From: Caprimulgus europaeus | Taxonomy: Eukaryota > Chordata > Aves > Caprimulgiformes > Caprimulgidae | Assembly (NCBI GenBank): GCA_907165065.1 | Contig: OU015523.1 | Span: 27,760,202-27,824,201 of the forward strand | Direction of reading: 5' to 3' | Length of the DNA stretch: 64,000 bases | Shown here: piece by piece, positions 1 through 12,484 of the stretch | Position numbering within the stretch: position 1 is the stretch's first letter | Layout: each line of letters opens with the position of its first letter | Program-made: the position numbers and the translations under genes | Notes under the pieces: generated by a model | Databases searched by the model: none | What the model saw: only the letters and a program-made list of their open reading frames with translations | Told to the model about the DNA's origin: nothing

Positions 1-602
1 TTGAACAGGAAACAAGGAGCAGCAGTGTTGGTACCTCATGTTTTGTGCTCCCTCTGCTGGGCTCGTACCAGCAAATTAAAAACCCGCACCCAGGAGTTAA
101 GATGGGACAAGGACAGGAGTGGGGCAGGCGCACCCGCCCTGACAAGGACTGAGGCTTTCCCACTGGTGGAAGTTGCTTTTTTTCCTTGCTTTTTTTCCTT
201 GACCTGTTGCCAGGCACATTGTCACTGAAAGATGAGGTCATCAGCCACTCAGAACTGACCCCAGGTCAGACTCAATGAGGGTATAAATGGAGCCCTATGG
301 AGGGCAGGTGGTCCTGGTCCTCCTCAGAGCAGTGGGTCTGCAGTTGGAGACTCTCCCCTTGGATCAAGATGTCACCCAGGGTAACTCCCTGGGGTTGAGA
401 ACCCTCATAGGTGAGGGATGGTGCATTGTGAATCAGCATTCTAAAGGGTTGATTGTGACAGCTTGGGAATTCTTAAGCTGGCTGTGTAGTATCAGTCCCA
501 CCTGGCATCTGAACCTGTGGTTTACTGATGTTTGTTAGAATGCTAAGCAGTTTTGATTGGAATAAATCTTGTGCCTGCCTCGTCTATTTTGTGAGCATCC
601 AC
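1..602 (+). mobile_element. possible LTR-like element, truncated by the window edge
   Basis: A TATA-like box (tataaat, 282-288) is followed about 280 bp later by a polyadenylation hexamer (aataaa, 561-566) and a GT-rich stretch ending near a CA dinucleotide at about 602. This is the U3-R-U5 layout of a retroviral LTR. I do not recognise the family, no partner LTR or target duplication is visible, and the left end lies outside the window. It could instead be ordinary intergenic DNA with chance motifs. Confidence 0.3.
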
Positions 603-2975
603 AGCAAGGGGCAATATTCAAACAAACAACCCTGTAAATTTTTTTGTTTTGTTTTAAGATTCATTAAACAGTGTCTTAAAAGGAAACTGATGTCAAATTA
701 AAATACCCAAGCTATATAGCCAGTAGTTTTCTGCCACAGTGACCTTATCCTTGCATTCTTGCCCTAATCCGCATATATATATATGTTTGCAAGTGACTGA
801 CACCGTAATAATGTAAAGCTGTTGATTTAAAGTGTATCAGAATACTAATCTTTTTCCCCTCTCCTATAATTTTGTTTAAAAGCACTTCCTTTTAGCTAAT
901 GACTTTTGAAAGAAACCTGTACTTGTATGGCAATTGTCTCTGTGCTCTGCACATAAGTAGCATAAGCATTGACAACAGAAAGGTGGTTATTATTCTAGAA
1001 TACCAAAGAGAAAGAAGGCCACATTTCTCTGTCAATTATTTAAATATCATGTTAAAAACCATGATGTTCAATACATGATGTTCAAAACCTAAACGTGGCT
1101 GCTTAGGCATGTGTTGCCAGTTTGTATACTGACTGATAAGACTTCTGACTCATTAATGGATCTTCTTGCTTTGCTTCTGTTAAGATATCCAGTGAGGACT
1201 CTGATATTAACTCTTTTTGAAATAAATATCCAAAATTCATTCCCTCTAGAACAGAATCCCCAAGTCTTGCACATATAAACTAGGTTAGACTGTACATACA
1301 TATATCCATATGAGCAGATACTTATAAACACTTCCTGACCCTTCTGTTTCAGCATTGTCATTTCCTTGGCGTTGCGGGGAGCGGATCAGCATTCCTACAG
1401 AAAACCCAAGGCAGCATGTTCTAGTAACACAGCAAAACTTCAGGAAGAGGTCTCTTTCCAAAAAAGCCTTCAAGTGTTGTTTGTGAAATTATTTGCAATG
1501 TGCCATAAGGTGCATGACAAAGGAAATGGAATTTCTGTATTCATTAATACTGCAATAGGCTTCATGTGTGTAGTTTGCTTTGACAATTTCTGTCTTGTTT
1601 TACCCTTCTCCAGCTGCTCTGTCTCAGGACTCCCTCCTGCCCAACCGCTGGAGCTCAGCACAGGGACCTGGGGTCTCTGCCCAGGCTGAGGGACGTGGCT
1701 TCTACTTTCCTGTTTGCAGGTTCAACCAGTAGTGAAGCTGAGTACGTGTCCAGAAGCACACACGCAGAGAGAGGACACGGACACGGCTGGTTACACACAC
1801 TGCCACAGACAATGTGCACCTACGTACAGGACTCACAGACAGCACAGGCAGCCAAGCTCTCTTCCTCTTCAGCTAGTTGAGATAGAATCTTACAAGCAAA
1901 AGCACACATGCACATTCATTGATCCCCCAAGTACCAGCATGCCTTTTGCTAGCAAGTACACACGGACACCCCATGTGCACTGGGATTAGGGAAGATACAG
2001 ACACGTGCTGTTTTCCACCCCACCAGCGCCAGGCACGGGGCTGTGACCCACAGTCCTGCTCCAGCTATGAGTACTGAGCCCATCACTCACCTCACTCCCA
2101 CTAGTCCCCCCAAGGAGCTGTTTTTCAGGACACACACCACTCCCAGCACAGTGGCTGGAGGTTAAAGACCCCCTACTCCAGTAGCTGACACCAGACTCCT
2201 GGTCTGACTCCAGGAGCTGGTGGCAAATCCACTCACAGCTCTCGCCAGTAGCTGGCACTGAGTCCTTGCTGTACATGTACACACAGGCTAGAGAATGAGA
2301 TTACATAGGAAAATAAATAGTTAAGAAAAGCTTTAATAATAAGAGACAGGAAGATGGGACAGACTGCAGGGATTAGGCACAGGGCTCAGCCAGACAAACA
2401 TAGACTGGCCCTGTTTTACATGTGACCAGCTCCTTTTATAGCCTTTTCTGTCAACCCCCATCTTTGCTCCTTCCTGCTTCCCCTTTCCTCTGCACATCCG
2501 CTCAAGGGTTTGTATAGCTCTGTTGGTTCCTGAACACCTCCCAGCCGGGTGTCTGGGATCCCCCTCATTCACAGTCGTAATGGGTTGCAAATTCCTGGTT
2601 GGGACTTCCCAGTCCTGGGAGTGGTGCCTGTTGTTGCTGGAGGGCCCATCTATTATTGCCAGTGGCAAGGTTTGTTTTGGCAGGTCTGTGCCTTTGTTTA
2701 CTTTGTTTCTGGTTTCCCTCTTTTTCCCTTAGTTTTCTAATTGACAAGGTTCCTGATCAGATTACCTCGCTGGAATAGCTCCTGGACTAGATACCCTTAA
2801 AGGAGCACTCTTCTTCTACGTAACCTTATATTAAGAAGATGATTCATTTAATAATGCACAAAAGAAATACACACTAAGCTCCCCAACATCTAGATGTTTT
2901 AGGGATGTTATCACATAAACAATCTTGGAAAAGATCTAGCCATAACACCCTGCTTGATACCCCAAGAAAGGGGCC
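603..2975. other. intergenic, no gene recognised
   Basis: No exon with recognisable protein similarity is seen on either strand. An (AT)n tract lies at about 774-784. The stretch at about 2330-2760 has an A-rich edge and compact CT-rich sequence that may be an old retroelement fragment in minus orientation, but I could not assign it. Confidence 0.5.
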
Positions 2976-3516
2976 TGTTATAAGTAAATTTGACTCAAAG
3001 TCCAATAATAAATTTAAAAGTAATTTATTGAGTAGGAATAGGTGAGCAAAATCAGCGCTGGGCGGCCGGGGAGTCTGCGCTCCACCAACGGCTCGCCATT
3101 TAGATAGGCACAGCAGCCCCTTTTTATCTTGGCTCTTCTTGGGGTTTCATCCTCTTTGCTGATAGCAAAAATGCTTCAGTTGTCACTGACGCCCTCCGGA
3201 GTTTCTGTTATCGTGGCAGTTTTTGGTTAGTATCTTTCACAATCTCTGGGATCTCTTCCTTAGTTGAGATACAAAGTTTCCTTTGTTTGCTACTTAGCCC
3301 GTCATGATGGGCCTGCAAATCCCTTTACTACATGCCTTTTGGGCGTAATCCTTGGTCAATTAACAGGATGTTTGAGCACGATGACAACATTGCATAAGCT
3401 TTAACCCTTTAGCTAAATAACAGGATATACCGATGCTATGGTAACCTACCATCGCTGTTTAACATTTCAAAAATGGTATTGCTTGATTAGCAAATTCCCT
3501 TTATATGCCTGTTACA
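2976..3516 (-). mobile_element. solo LTR of an endogenous retrovirus
   Basis: On the plus strand the element starts tgttataa and ends tgttaca, so on the minus strand it reads TG...CA as LTRs do. It is flanked by the 5-bp direct repeat GGGCC (2971-2975 and 3517-3521), a target-site duplication typical of class III (ERVL) or some class I elements. On the minus strand a polyadenylation-type AATAAA lies near the 3' end (around 3010-3030). No internal gag, pol or env sequence is attached, so it is a recombined solo LTR of 541 bp. Family assignment is inference. Confidence 0.7.
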
Positions 3517-3521
3517 GGGCC

Positions 3522-6500
3522 TGTTGCCATTTTGAGCCAAAAGCTCTTTCCTTGTGCATGTACAATGTATGCATAAACTTGCCAGGAAAATTCCTGCTAG
3601 GTGAATTACTTTTGTACCCTGGTAGGATCTAAGGTGCTACCCTGCAGTCATCCCCACTGCCAAACCTATGTGTTGCTGGCCCTCTGCTCTTGTGCAACTT
3701 GAGAGTTTTTTGAAAGGCCAGAAGGAAAAGGAAAAAAAAAGGGGGGGGATTTTGTAGCTTTGTATGATAGCCTGTCTCTTCCTTCCTGCCCATGATAAAG
3801 ATCATAGTGAACACTCAGTTTCTTATCTTTTTGTGTTGAAGTAAAAAACAAACTTCAGAAAGTTCATCGTTGGAAAGCTGAAATACCTTAAAAAATATTT
3901 GCTGTTTTGTGTCTTTCCCCTATGGGAATAATGATACCTCAGAACTTTTAAAACTTGCCAGGAGAGGCTCAGAAAGATTTTTCTTAAATAATCACTTCTC
4001 AATAAATGTATGTGGTGTACATACATGCATACATACACTGGTGCATCTGCTTTCCTCTTGAACATGTTTTCCACTGCAAATTTTTAGAAATTAATTTCTT
4101 CCTTTGAGTTTAGAGGCCCTATTCCAGCAAATTAAAATGTCTGTTTTTTCACCGCAGCCCCATGTGCAGGACTGGGGCCCTGCTCCTTTTTTAACTGGTG
4201 CTAGCATCAGGGTTGTAAATGTACAAATGGGATACAATCTAAATTCTCCTTCAAATACACACCTAGATTTGCAGTCACACTGAGCAATCTCTATGACCTT
4301 GCCATACTGGCTAGACTATCCTTTACCCTGGCTGCACCAGTCATCCCTGTCCCTACATGCCCTATATGTTTATAAAAGGAGCAGCATGCACCTCCTCTCA
4401 GTTCTTTGGTATTTCTTGACTGAGTCATAGCAAATCTCTTTTCATGCCTTCCTAGCAAACTGCCTTCTTTTTTTTTTTTTTTTTTTTTTTTGTAAGGCCC
4501 TTGTTGACCTCCTAAAAGCTTATTCACTTCTCTGGTATGATCAGTTTTCCCTCATTCCCCACTTTCTCATCATACTGATTCTTCTGCATGAGTTTGGAAT
4601 ACTGCTCTGAAACTTTGGCTGCCTATAACCAGGTTTCTTCTAGTGGAAGGGGCTCTTTCCCTACAAAGCCACTGCCATTTCCTTTAGGGCTTTGACAAAG
4701 AACATAGAGCATGTGTTGGTATTACCAGACTGGCTTTTCAACTGGAGGCTCAGCGTGCAAGCGATGATGCTGGCAACTAACAGTTGAGACTCAGGTTTCT
4801 GTGGTGCTCTCTCCAGAAAACAGCCAGGAGACTTTTTTTTTCATTGTCTGGGGTGGCCTTGGAGTATTCTTGATCAGAAAACAAGGTCTCGCCTATGAGA
4901 TCTCTGATAGTTCCCTCACCTACCTCTCTGCCTACAAGTAACTACAGGAGAGGGTCCCCAGAGCTCTGGGTCATTTTGTGTTACCTCTACAGCTATGAGT
5001 TCCTATCTGCTCATTCATGATCAAAGGCAGATGGATAAAGTAATGCTCCTTTTCCCTCTGTCAGAGACCATAAAGGAATGCCATTGCCTATGCATAAAGC
5101 AGTGTCCTTTCGCTAGTCATAGGATCAATTTATTTACATTGCAGAGAATTCTACAAAGTCTGTATCAGACACTAGAAGTCTGGATGCATCTTTGGCAGAA
5201 AGTTGGGTTCTCCCAGTGCCTCCAGTTTCCCTGCTAAATCAACTGCCATATCAGTTGTCCTTCAGAGACATTCTCGGCCACAAATTTCTGGTTTTAACTG
5301 CCGAGGACTTACTATTTGCAGAAAAGAATATCTAGCAATTGGAATTAAGTGTTTTGTTCAACCAAAGTCCTTTCCAGCAATCCTTTAAGATCTTGAATCC
5401 TACCTCTAGGAGGAAAATCACTTGCTTCCCATGCTGTGTATCTGCTCTTTTGCGAAAGTCTTTGAGATGTTAAGCAGCGTTTTTGTTAATGCATCAAATT
5501 AGTTCAGCCATATTTGCACTGCAGCCCTTGGCTCTAAAGAACTTTTGAGAGTAACCTAAAGGACACACAAATCTATATAGTTTTCCCAGCTTTAGTCACC
5601 AGTTCCTCCTTAGAGTCCCCAAAATTGCCATCCCCAAAGGATGTTGCAATAAATGTCTAATCACACTTGGCAGACTATAATGTTGAACAAATAGATGGCA
5701 TTTGGTTACGATGTCTACAGCTAACGTAAAGCATTACCATTTCCAAACCCATCTTCCCTAGTTCTTTTTCAGGGACCTTACTCAATCTCCTGCTGGAGGA
5801 GATTCTCATAAGCAATATTGCTCAGTCTGAGAGTGACGGATTCAGTTCCTATTTGGAGAGGGGTAACAGTCGCTATTTTCTGGTCGCCTCCTGAAAGAGT
5901 GGTGGCTTGAGGCTTATTTTAAGTCTCAGGAACCTAAGTGCTTTTATCTACATATTTTAAAATTTGCTGCAGTTACTCTAGCATCTGTAATCCCTTCCAG
6001 TAAAGGGATTAATTCACATCTCAGTCTGCAAGCCACATATTTTGACATCACATCTAAGTCTTGTATCAGAAGTATCTTTGCTTCACAGTGGTCCCAGACC
6101 TTTCCTCATTTAGTCACATCCCTCTCTCAGTCTTTCCAAGAATTCACAGAGTCTTTGGGAGAACTGAACACTAAAAGTCCTCAGTTCAGGCAAAAGGGGA
6201 ACTGCTGAATGGGATGACTGTCTCACAGAAATTCCTCACCTCAGAAAATGATAAACTCCATGTTATCTTGAAAGTCCTGGTCTCTGTTTTGCTCCCCTCG
6301 CACTCTTTGGCTTGCCAATTGCATAGCTGCCTTGTTTCCTTGGGAATATGCCTCCCGAGACCGAGTGCTTGAGCCTTCTACTCTTCTGAAGACACATTGC
6401 AACCAGTGTGCCTGCAGTTAAAGCCTGTCAAATATTTCTTCCCTATATCACAGGTCACCATATTCAGGGAATGCTACATAGTGTCACCAATTGTCACCAA

Positions 6501-7869
6501 AGGAGGTTAAGTCAGGAGAGGAGCAGGCTCTGTGGGTGCCCGTAGGTGTCACATAGTTTTGGTACCAGGATCTCATAAGGCTTGCCATGTGAAAAGTTGT
6601 GTCTCTGTCTTTGTTTCCAGATCTTCTGTGAATTTGCCAGATCAAATTCGTCACCAGAATCTTAGCTTGTACCTCCTCATTTGTGTACTGCGAAGTTTAG
6701 ACAAATATAATCATGCAGTTCTCTTCCTCCAAAAAAAACCCCACCAAAAACAAAACACACACACAAAAAAAAACCTGTCCTCAAAAAAGCCTATAAAGCA
6801 AAATAGTTGATATTCACAGACTGAAGTTCAATTACGTCCTTATCTGCAATGCTCATTTCTCTTTCCTTAACTTCCAGTTGCAGTTTGGAATCTGAAAAAA
6901 ATCTCATTTTTCTGTATGAAATGAACAGAAGTCCTTTGACAGCTTCTTTGACTTTTCATTCCCCTTTTTGTTTAGCTCTGTTCAACTACAAGGTGGTTTT
7001 TGCAAGGCCTACCTAGACTCTTCCTGTGAAGGACCCAGTTTCTTAACAGGACTTAAACACAGGCTGTTGTTTCATGTCACCCTAAACCAACCTGCCTGCT
7101 GCCTCCACAGTTCCCCGGACCGCAGCTTAACCCTTCGTCTTGTGCAGGAGCTGGTTTCACCAGAGCCTTCACAGCTCAGCAAGGAAAACCTGACAGAAGC
7201 AAATAATTTCCTGTTGCTTAGTACAGGGCCAAACATGATCGAAATGTATAAGGAAAGACAAGCAATACAATGGCAGCCAGCAGCTGCGTGGCCTTAGTCA
7301 TCCTACATGAGAAAACACTGAGCAGCTTGTTTCCACCTTTGTTTATCTATGGTGTCTGTCCTTCTGGTAGCAATTATTTCCATTAGATGTGTGGGAGAGA
7401 TTCAGGCCCTAAGGACAAACCCTGTTAGTCTTTTTTTTTTTTTTTTTTCCTTCTACCTTCTTTTTTATAGAGCTCATTATCTGAGATCAAATTTCAAATG
7501 GAACCTAAGGTTTGATCATCTTCAGTGATCAGAATCTAATCATCTGGTTTGACTGAATCGATAGAGTTTCTTCTGAAGTCTTACAAAATTCAAAGCTTTA
7601 CTTCTAAGCCTTCTTTTACTTTTGGCATGCTTTGTCATAGCCTGAAGACAAGGTGATTTAACCATCCTAGTCTGTGCCCCAAGGAGGATGTCCCAATGGA
7701 AAACAGCTTACATGAAAACTTTTGAGGGAGCCAACACAGAGACTCAAAGTCTGATTAGAATTTTGTTCATCAAGGGCCTGAGTGGAGTTCACAACATCCA
7801 TATGAAACTCCAGGAACAGGTGAGATTCAGAAGGTCGTGTCATAGATCTCTGCTTGTGCCTTTTAGTAT
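3522..7869. other. intergenic, no gene recognised
   Basis: I find no supportable coding exon here. Long T tracts lie at about 4468-4492 and 7431-7448, and a C/A-rich simple stretch at about 6730-6780. The minus strand at about 6480-6500 reads TTTGGTGACAATTGGTGACA, faintly like a retroviral primer-binding region, but no LTR or pol could be matched next to it, so I make no element call. Confidence 0.5.
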
Positions 7870-8485
7870 TATGGTCTAGTTCAGGCATCACCACTTCCCT
7901 GGGCAGCCTGTTCCAATGCTTGACAACCATTTCAGTGAATAACTTATTCCTAATATCCAATCTAAACCTCCCCTGGTGCTACTTGAGGCTGTTTCCTCTT
8001 GTCCTATCACTTGTTACTTGGGAGAAGAGACCAACTCCCACCTCACTACACTCTCCTTTCAGGTCTTTGTAGAGAGCAAGGAGGTCTCCCCTCAGCCTCC
8101 TCTTCTCCAGCCTAAACAATCCCAGTTCCCTCAGCCGCTCCTCATAAGACTTGTTCTCTGTGACCTTCACCAACTTCGTTGCCCTTCTCTGGACACGCTC
8201 CAGCACCTCAATGTCCTTCTTGTAGTGAGGGGTCCAAAACTGAACACGGTACTCGAGTTGTGACCTCACCAGTGCTGAGTACAGGGGCACAATTACTGCC
8301 TTACTCCTGCTGGCCACACTATTTCTGACATAGGCCAGGATGCCACTGGCACTGTTGGCTCATATTGAACCGTCTGTCTACCAACACCCCCAGGTCCTTT
8401 TCTGCTGGGCAGCTTTCCAGCCTGTAGTGTTGCATGGGGTTGTTGTGACCCAGGTGCAGGACCTGGCACTTGACCTTGTTAAACC

Positions 8486-9730
8486 TCATACAGTGGCCTT
8501 GGCCCATCGATCCAGCCTGTCCAGATCCCTCTGCAGAGCCTTCCTACCCTCAACAGTCCTGCCCATCTTGGGGTCATCTGCAGACTCACTGAGGGTGCAC
8601 TCAATCTCCTCATCCAGATCATTGATAAAGATATTGAACAGAGCTGATCCCAGTGCTGAGCCCTGGGGAACACCACTTGTGACCAGCCACCAACTGGATT
8701 TAACTCCATTCACCACCACTCTTTGGGCACAGCCATCCAGACAGTTTTTTACCCAGTGAAGAGTACACCCATCCAAGCCATGAGCAGCCAGTTTCTCCAG
8801 GTGACTGCTGTGGGAAACAGTGTCAAAGGCTTTACTAAAGTCTGGGTAGACAATGTCCACAGCCTTTCCCTCATCCACTAAGCGGGCCACCTTGTCATAG
8901 AAGGAGATCAGGTGTGAAAGCAGGTCCTGCCTTTCATAAACCCGTGCTGGCTGGGCCTGATTCCCTGGTTGTCCTGTACATGCTGTGTAATGGCACTCAA
9001 GAATCTGTTCCATAACCTTCCCCGGCACCAAGGTCAGACTGACAGGCCTGTAATTCCCTGGATCCTCCTTCTGCTCCTTCTAGATGGGCATCACATTTGC
9101 TAACTTCCAGTCAGCTGGGACCTTCACAGTTAGCCAGGACTGCTGATAAATGCTGGAAAGTGGCTTGGTGAGCGCTTCCACCAGTTCCCTCAGTGCCCTT
9201 GGGTGGATCCCATCCAGGCCCATAGACTTGTGTGTGTCTAAGTGGTATAGCAGGTTGCTAACCATTTTCCCTTGGATTATGGGGGCTTCATTCTGCTCCC
9301 TGTCTTCTACCTCAAGGGGCTGGGTACCCAGAAAACAACTGGTCTTACTATTAAAGACTGAGGCAAAGAAGGTATTAAGGGCCTCAGCCTTTTCCTCATC
9401 CTGCATCACTATGTTTCCCTTTGCATCCAATAAAGGATGGGAATTCTCCTTAGCCCTCCTTTTGTTGCTAATGTTTTTATGGAAACTTTTTTTATTTTCT
9501 TTTATGGCAGTGGCCAGATTAAGCTCTAATTGGACTTTGGCCTTTCTAATTTTCTCCCTGCATAACCTCACTACACCTTTGTAGTCCTCCTGAGTTGCCT
9601 GCCCCTCCTTCCAAAGGTCATAAACTCTCTTTTTCTTCCTGAGTTGCAGCCAAAGCTCTTTGTTCAGCCAGGCCAGTCTTCTTCCCCACCAGCTCGTCTT
9701 GCGGTGCATGGGGACAGCCTGTTCCTGCAC
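8486..9730 (-). pseudogene. CR1 ORF2 reverse transcriptase remnant
   Basis: Two large minus-strand open stretches (9730-9080 and 9031-8486) cover the fingers, palm and thumb of a CR1 reverse transcriptase. Conserved blocks include [33 protein letters not shown] and FNIFINDLD. The frame breaks between the two stretches, and the metal-binding YADD signature has become SADD. This supports an old, inactive insertion. Confidence 0.88.
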
Positions 9731-9844
9731 CTTTAAGATTTCCTTCTTGAAGAATGTCCAGCCTTCCTGGGCTCCTTTGCCTTTCAGGACTGCCTCCCAA
9801 GGGATTCTGTCAACCAGTCTTCGAAAGAAGCCAAAGTCTACCCT

Positions 9845-10561
9845 TCAGAAACCCAGGGTGGCAGTTCTGCTGACCCCGCTCCTTCTCCAGGAATCAAAAA
9901 CTCTTCTCATTTCATGATCACTACACCCAAAGCAGCCTCCAACTATCACATCACCCACAAGTCCTTCTCTGTTTGCAAACAACAAATCCAGCAGGATGCT
10001 TTCCCTAGTTGGCTCATTCACCAGCTGTGTTAGGAAGTTATATTCTGCACACTCCAGGAACCTCCTAGACTTCCCTCTGCTCTGTATCATATTTAGAGCA
10101 GACATCTGGTAAACTGAAGTCTCCCATGAGAACAAGGACTAGCGATCGTGAGACTTCTCCCAGCTGCTTATAGAATATTTTGTCTGCCTCTTCATCCTGG
10201 CTGGGTGGTCTATAACAGACTACCACCATGGTATCTGCCTTGTTGGCCTTCCCCCTCATTCTTACCCATAAACACTCAACCCTACCATCATCATCATCAA
10301 GCTCTAAACAGTAAACCACTCCCTAACATACAGGGCTTCCCCACTGCCTCTCCTTCCTTGCCTATCCCTCCCGAAGAGTTTATAGCCATCCATTGCAGCC
10401 CTCCAGTTGTGCGAGTCATCCCACCCTGTTTCTGTGGTGGCAACTGTGATATCATAGTGTTCCAGCTGCACAATGGCTTCCAGCTCCTCCTGTTTGTTTC
10501 TAACACATTGATAACTCTTGCACCTTTGCTGCTGCATGGATCTCTATCCCCTGACCACTGA
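9845..10561 (-). pseudogene. CR1 ORF2 endonuclease remnant
   Basis: Overlapping minus-strand frames carry the EN-domain sequence of CR1: TETGWDDSHNW, VVVCYRPPSQDEE, LMGDFSLPD, then SDHEMRRVFD. The last resembles the catalytic SDH block of exonuclease-endonuclease-phosphatase enzymes. The domain is split over at least three frames, so it cannot be expressed intact. Confidence 0.82.
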
Positions 10562-10918
10562 GAGGGGGCTAGAGCACACTACTTGTGGTCCCGATCCCTT
10601 AGCCAGTTGTCCCAAGGTGCTGAAGTCTGCCTTGATTGCCCTCAGACTTCTTGTTGCAACTTCATCGCTGCCCACCTGAAAAATCCATAATAGACAATAA
10701 TCTGAGGGCTGTACCAGAGTAGGAAGCCTTCTCTTCACATCATTAACCTGGGCCCCAGGGAGGCAGCAGACTTCTCTAAGAAGGAGGCCTGGTCTGCATA
10801 TGGGGACTTCCGTTCCCTTTAGAAGGGAATCTCCTATGAAAATAACCCGTCTTTTTTTCTTTATGGAAGCAGTTTTGACACAGGACGTGGGCTGACTTAA
10901 TCCTGACAAGACCTCCAA
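10544..10918 (-). pseudogene. CR1 ORF1 esterase-domain remnant
   Basis: A 124-codon minus-strand stretch contains VIFIGDSLLKGTE, matching block I (GDS) of SGNH-fold esterases found in the ORF1 product of CR1-clade LINEs. It also has LPGAQVNDVKRRLP and FQVGSDEVA, the latter at the position of the block with a conserved N-D pair, here altered. It sits directly upstream of the endonuclease remnant in the element's own orientation, as expected for ORF1 before ORF2. Confidence 0.72.
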
Positions 10919-10960
10919 GTTTGATGAACCATTATCCTCATCATTCTTTGTTTCGACTTA

Positions 10961-12484
10961 CAGAGGCTTACACCTATTATGCAAGGGCACCTGGGAAGGT
11001 GGGCTAGTCACAGAGGAGACGCAGAGTTAATCTGTTTTAACCTCCTACCCTTGAAAATTCCCACACCAAAAACTGTATCTTCCAAACAGTTCTGCATTTA
11101 AATGTCAGTATTTGAGGAACTTGTTTTTGTTTTTTTTTTCTGGCACTGTGATTTTTTTATTAATACAACAATCTACTATCAACAACATGCCCAGGCCTCT
11201 TAAATTAATGATCAAATTCAGACATCAAGACATGCCTTGTCTTAGAAATAATGATCTGGAAGACAAGTTTATCTATAGCAGATATGGGGTGCTTATCTAT
11301 CCACATAAGCACATCTCTCAGCATGCTGCTTATGTAAACTCCTCTAAGTAGGCATGGCATGACTAACTGATTATACTTCCTCTCTGTTTCCAGGAGACTT
11401 TGTTTCATCACCCAGTTACTCTAAATGAATCACTAAAACTGCTTTTTTTTTTCAATTTACACAGCACAGCATGCTGAAATGCACACACCACAATGGGCTC
11501 ACATCCACTGGCCTCTAGGAAAGTCTATTTGAGTTGTTCAATTCACCAGTAAACATTTAAATAATACCCTAATTCAGAATATGCAAACAAGCTCGAGGGA
11601 GTGAGGTGTTTGGGGTTTTTTTTCTTCCTAATCTCTTCGTCTTCTCTCTTTTTGCCAGGCACAAACAGCATACAGCCTCATATGAGTACAGTTTGCTCCT
11701 GTGAGTGGGGGAGGGAAGACAACCTGCAAAGAGTTTAATGGGGCTAAGCTCCTGCTGTAATACATTTGTATTAAATACTAAACAAATAAAAATATTTCCT
11801 ACCTTTTGCCTGGGTATTAGCTGCTAACTGATATGTCCTGCAATTAAAAACAACACTTCCCTGTGCTACGTGATCGAAATGCAAAACATGACAGAACCAA
11901 CTTTCCAATTGAAACTCAAAATCTATCTAAAGCACGAAGCAAATCTCTTTACTGGTGTAACCTAACTTCCTTAACTCTCTTTTTCACTTTACAAACTTAC
12001 CTCACAACAGCTCACAGAGAGTAACGTGTTTCCCCTGAGGAGAAGGCTGATCTTTAAAACCTCACTTCACATGACTCTGGCCTCTTCTGGTTGTGTAATG
12101 CTGTGGGAATCCCCTTCCGTCAGCAGCAAAGCCTTTCTCCAGGGTGGCACTGAACTAAGGAATTCCCAAACTAGTGCACATCTGTTTTACTACCAGAGCT
12201 GAGGAAGAAGATCAGGCTCAGCAAAGAGCTGGTGAGAAGTCAGACTCCTCAAGGTGCTGGCCTGGGAAAGCTGTGCCTACATGCTGACCTTAACCATGGG
12301 TCTCATCAGGGCCCCTGCTGCCAGAGTCACCAGAATCCCAAGTTTTTGGGGTCACATGCAAACTCAAATATTTCTGACTTGAGGCCAGAGCAGGATCCAG
12401 GCACTGCTGGTAGCTGTGGGTGCTCACGTCTCCTTGCAGGGTGAAGTCTGTTCTACCCAGCATTTCCTTCTGAGCGCGGGCATC
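10961..12484. other. intergenic, nothing recognised
   Basis: AT-rich sequence with short T runs (about 11133-11143 and 11444-11453). I see no exon, RNA gene or named repeat. Confidence 0.5.

Larger units (their letters stand above)
7870..10960 (-). mobile_element. CR1 LINE, long but decayed copy (ORF1 fragment, endonuclease, reverse transcriptase)
   Basis: Read on the minus strand, this is a CR1 non-LTR retrotransposon. From 5' to 3' it holds an ORF1 part with the SGNH-esterase signature FIGDSLLKG (10918-10544). Next is an apurinic-type endonuclease region with YRPPSQDEE and a GDFSLPD motif (about 10540-9845), then reverse transcriptase blocks including [23 protein letters not shown] and [10 protein letters not shown] (about 9730-8486). 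The 3' region has RRATKLVKV and [11 protein letters not shown] (to about 7979). The catalytic YADD box reads SADD (near 8600) and the frame is broken several times, so it is inactive. The usual ATTCTGTG-type 3' tail is missing. Boundaries are approximate. Confidence 0.93.

Noticed and set aside
10148..10561. Plus-strand 137-codon frame
   Set aside because: Antisense shadow of the CR1 endonuclease region.
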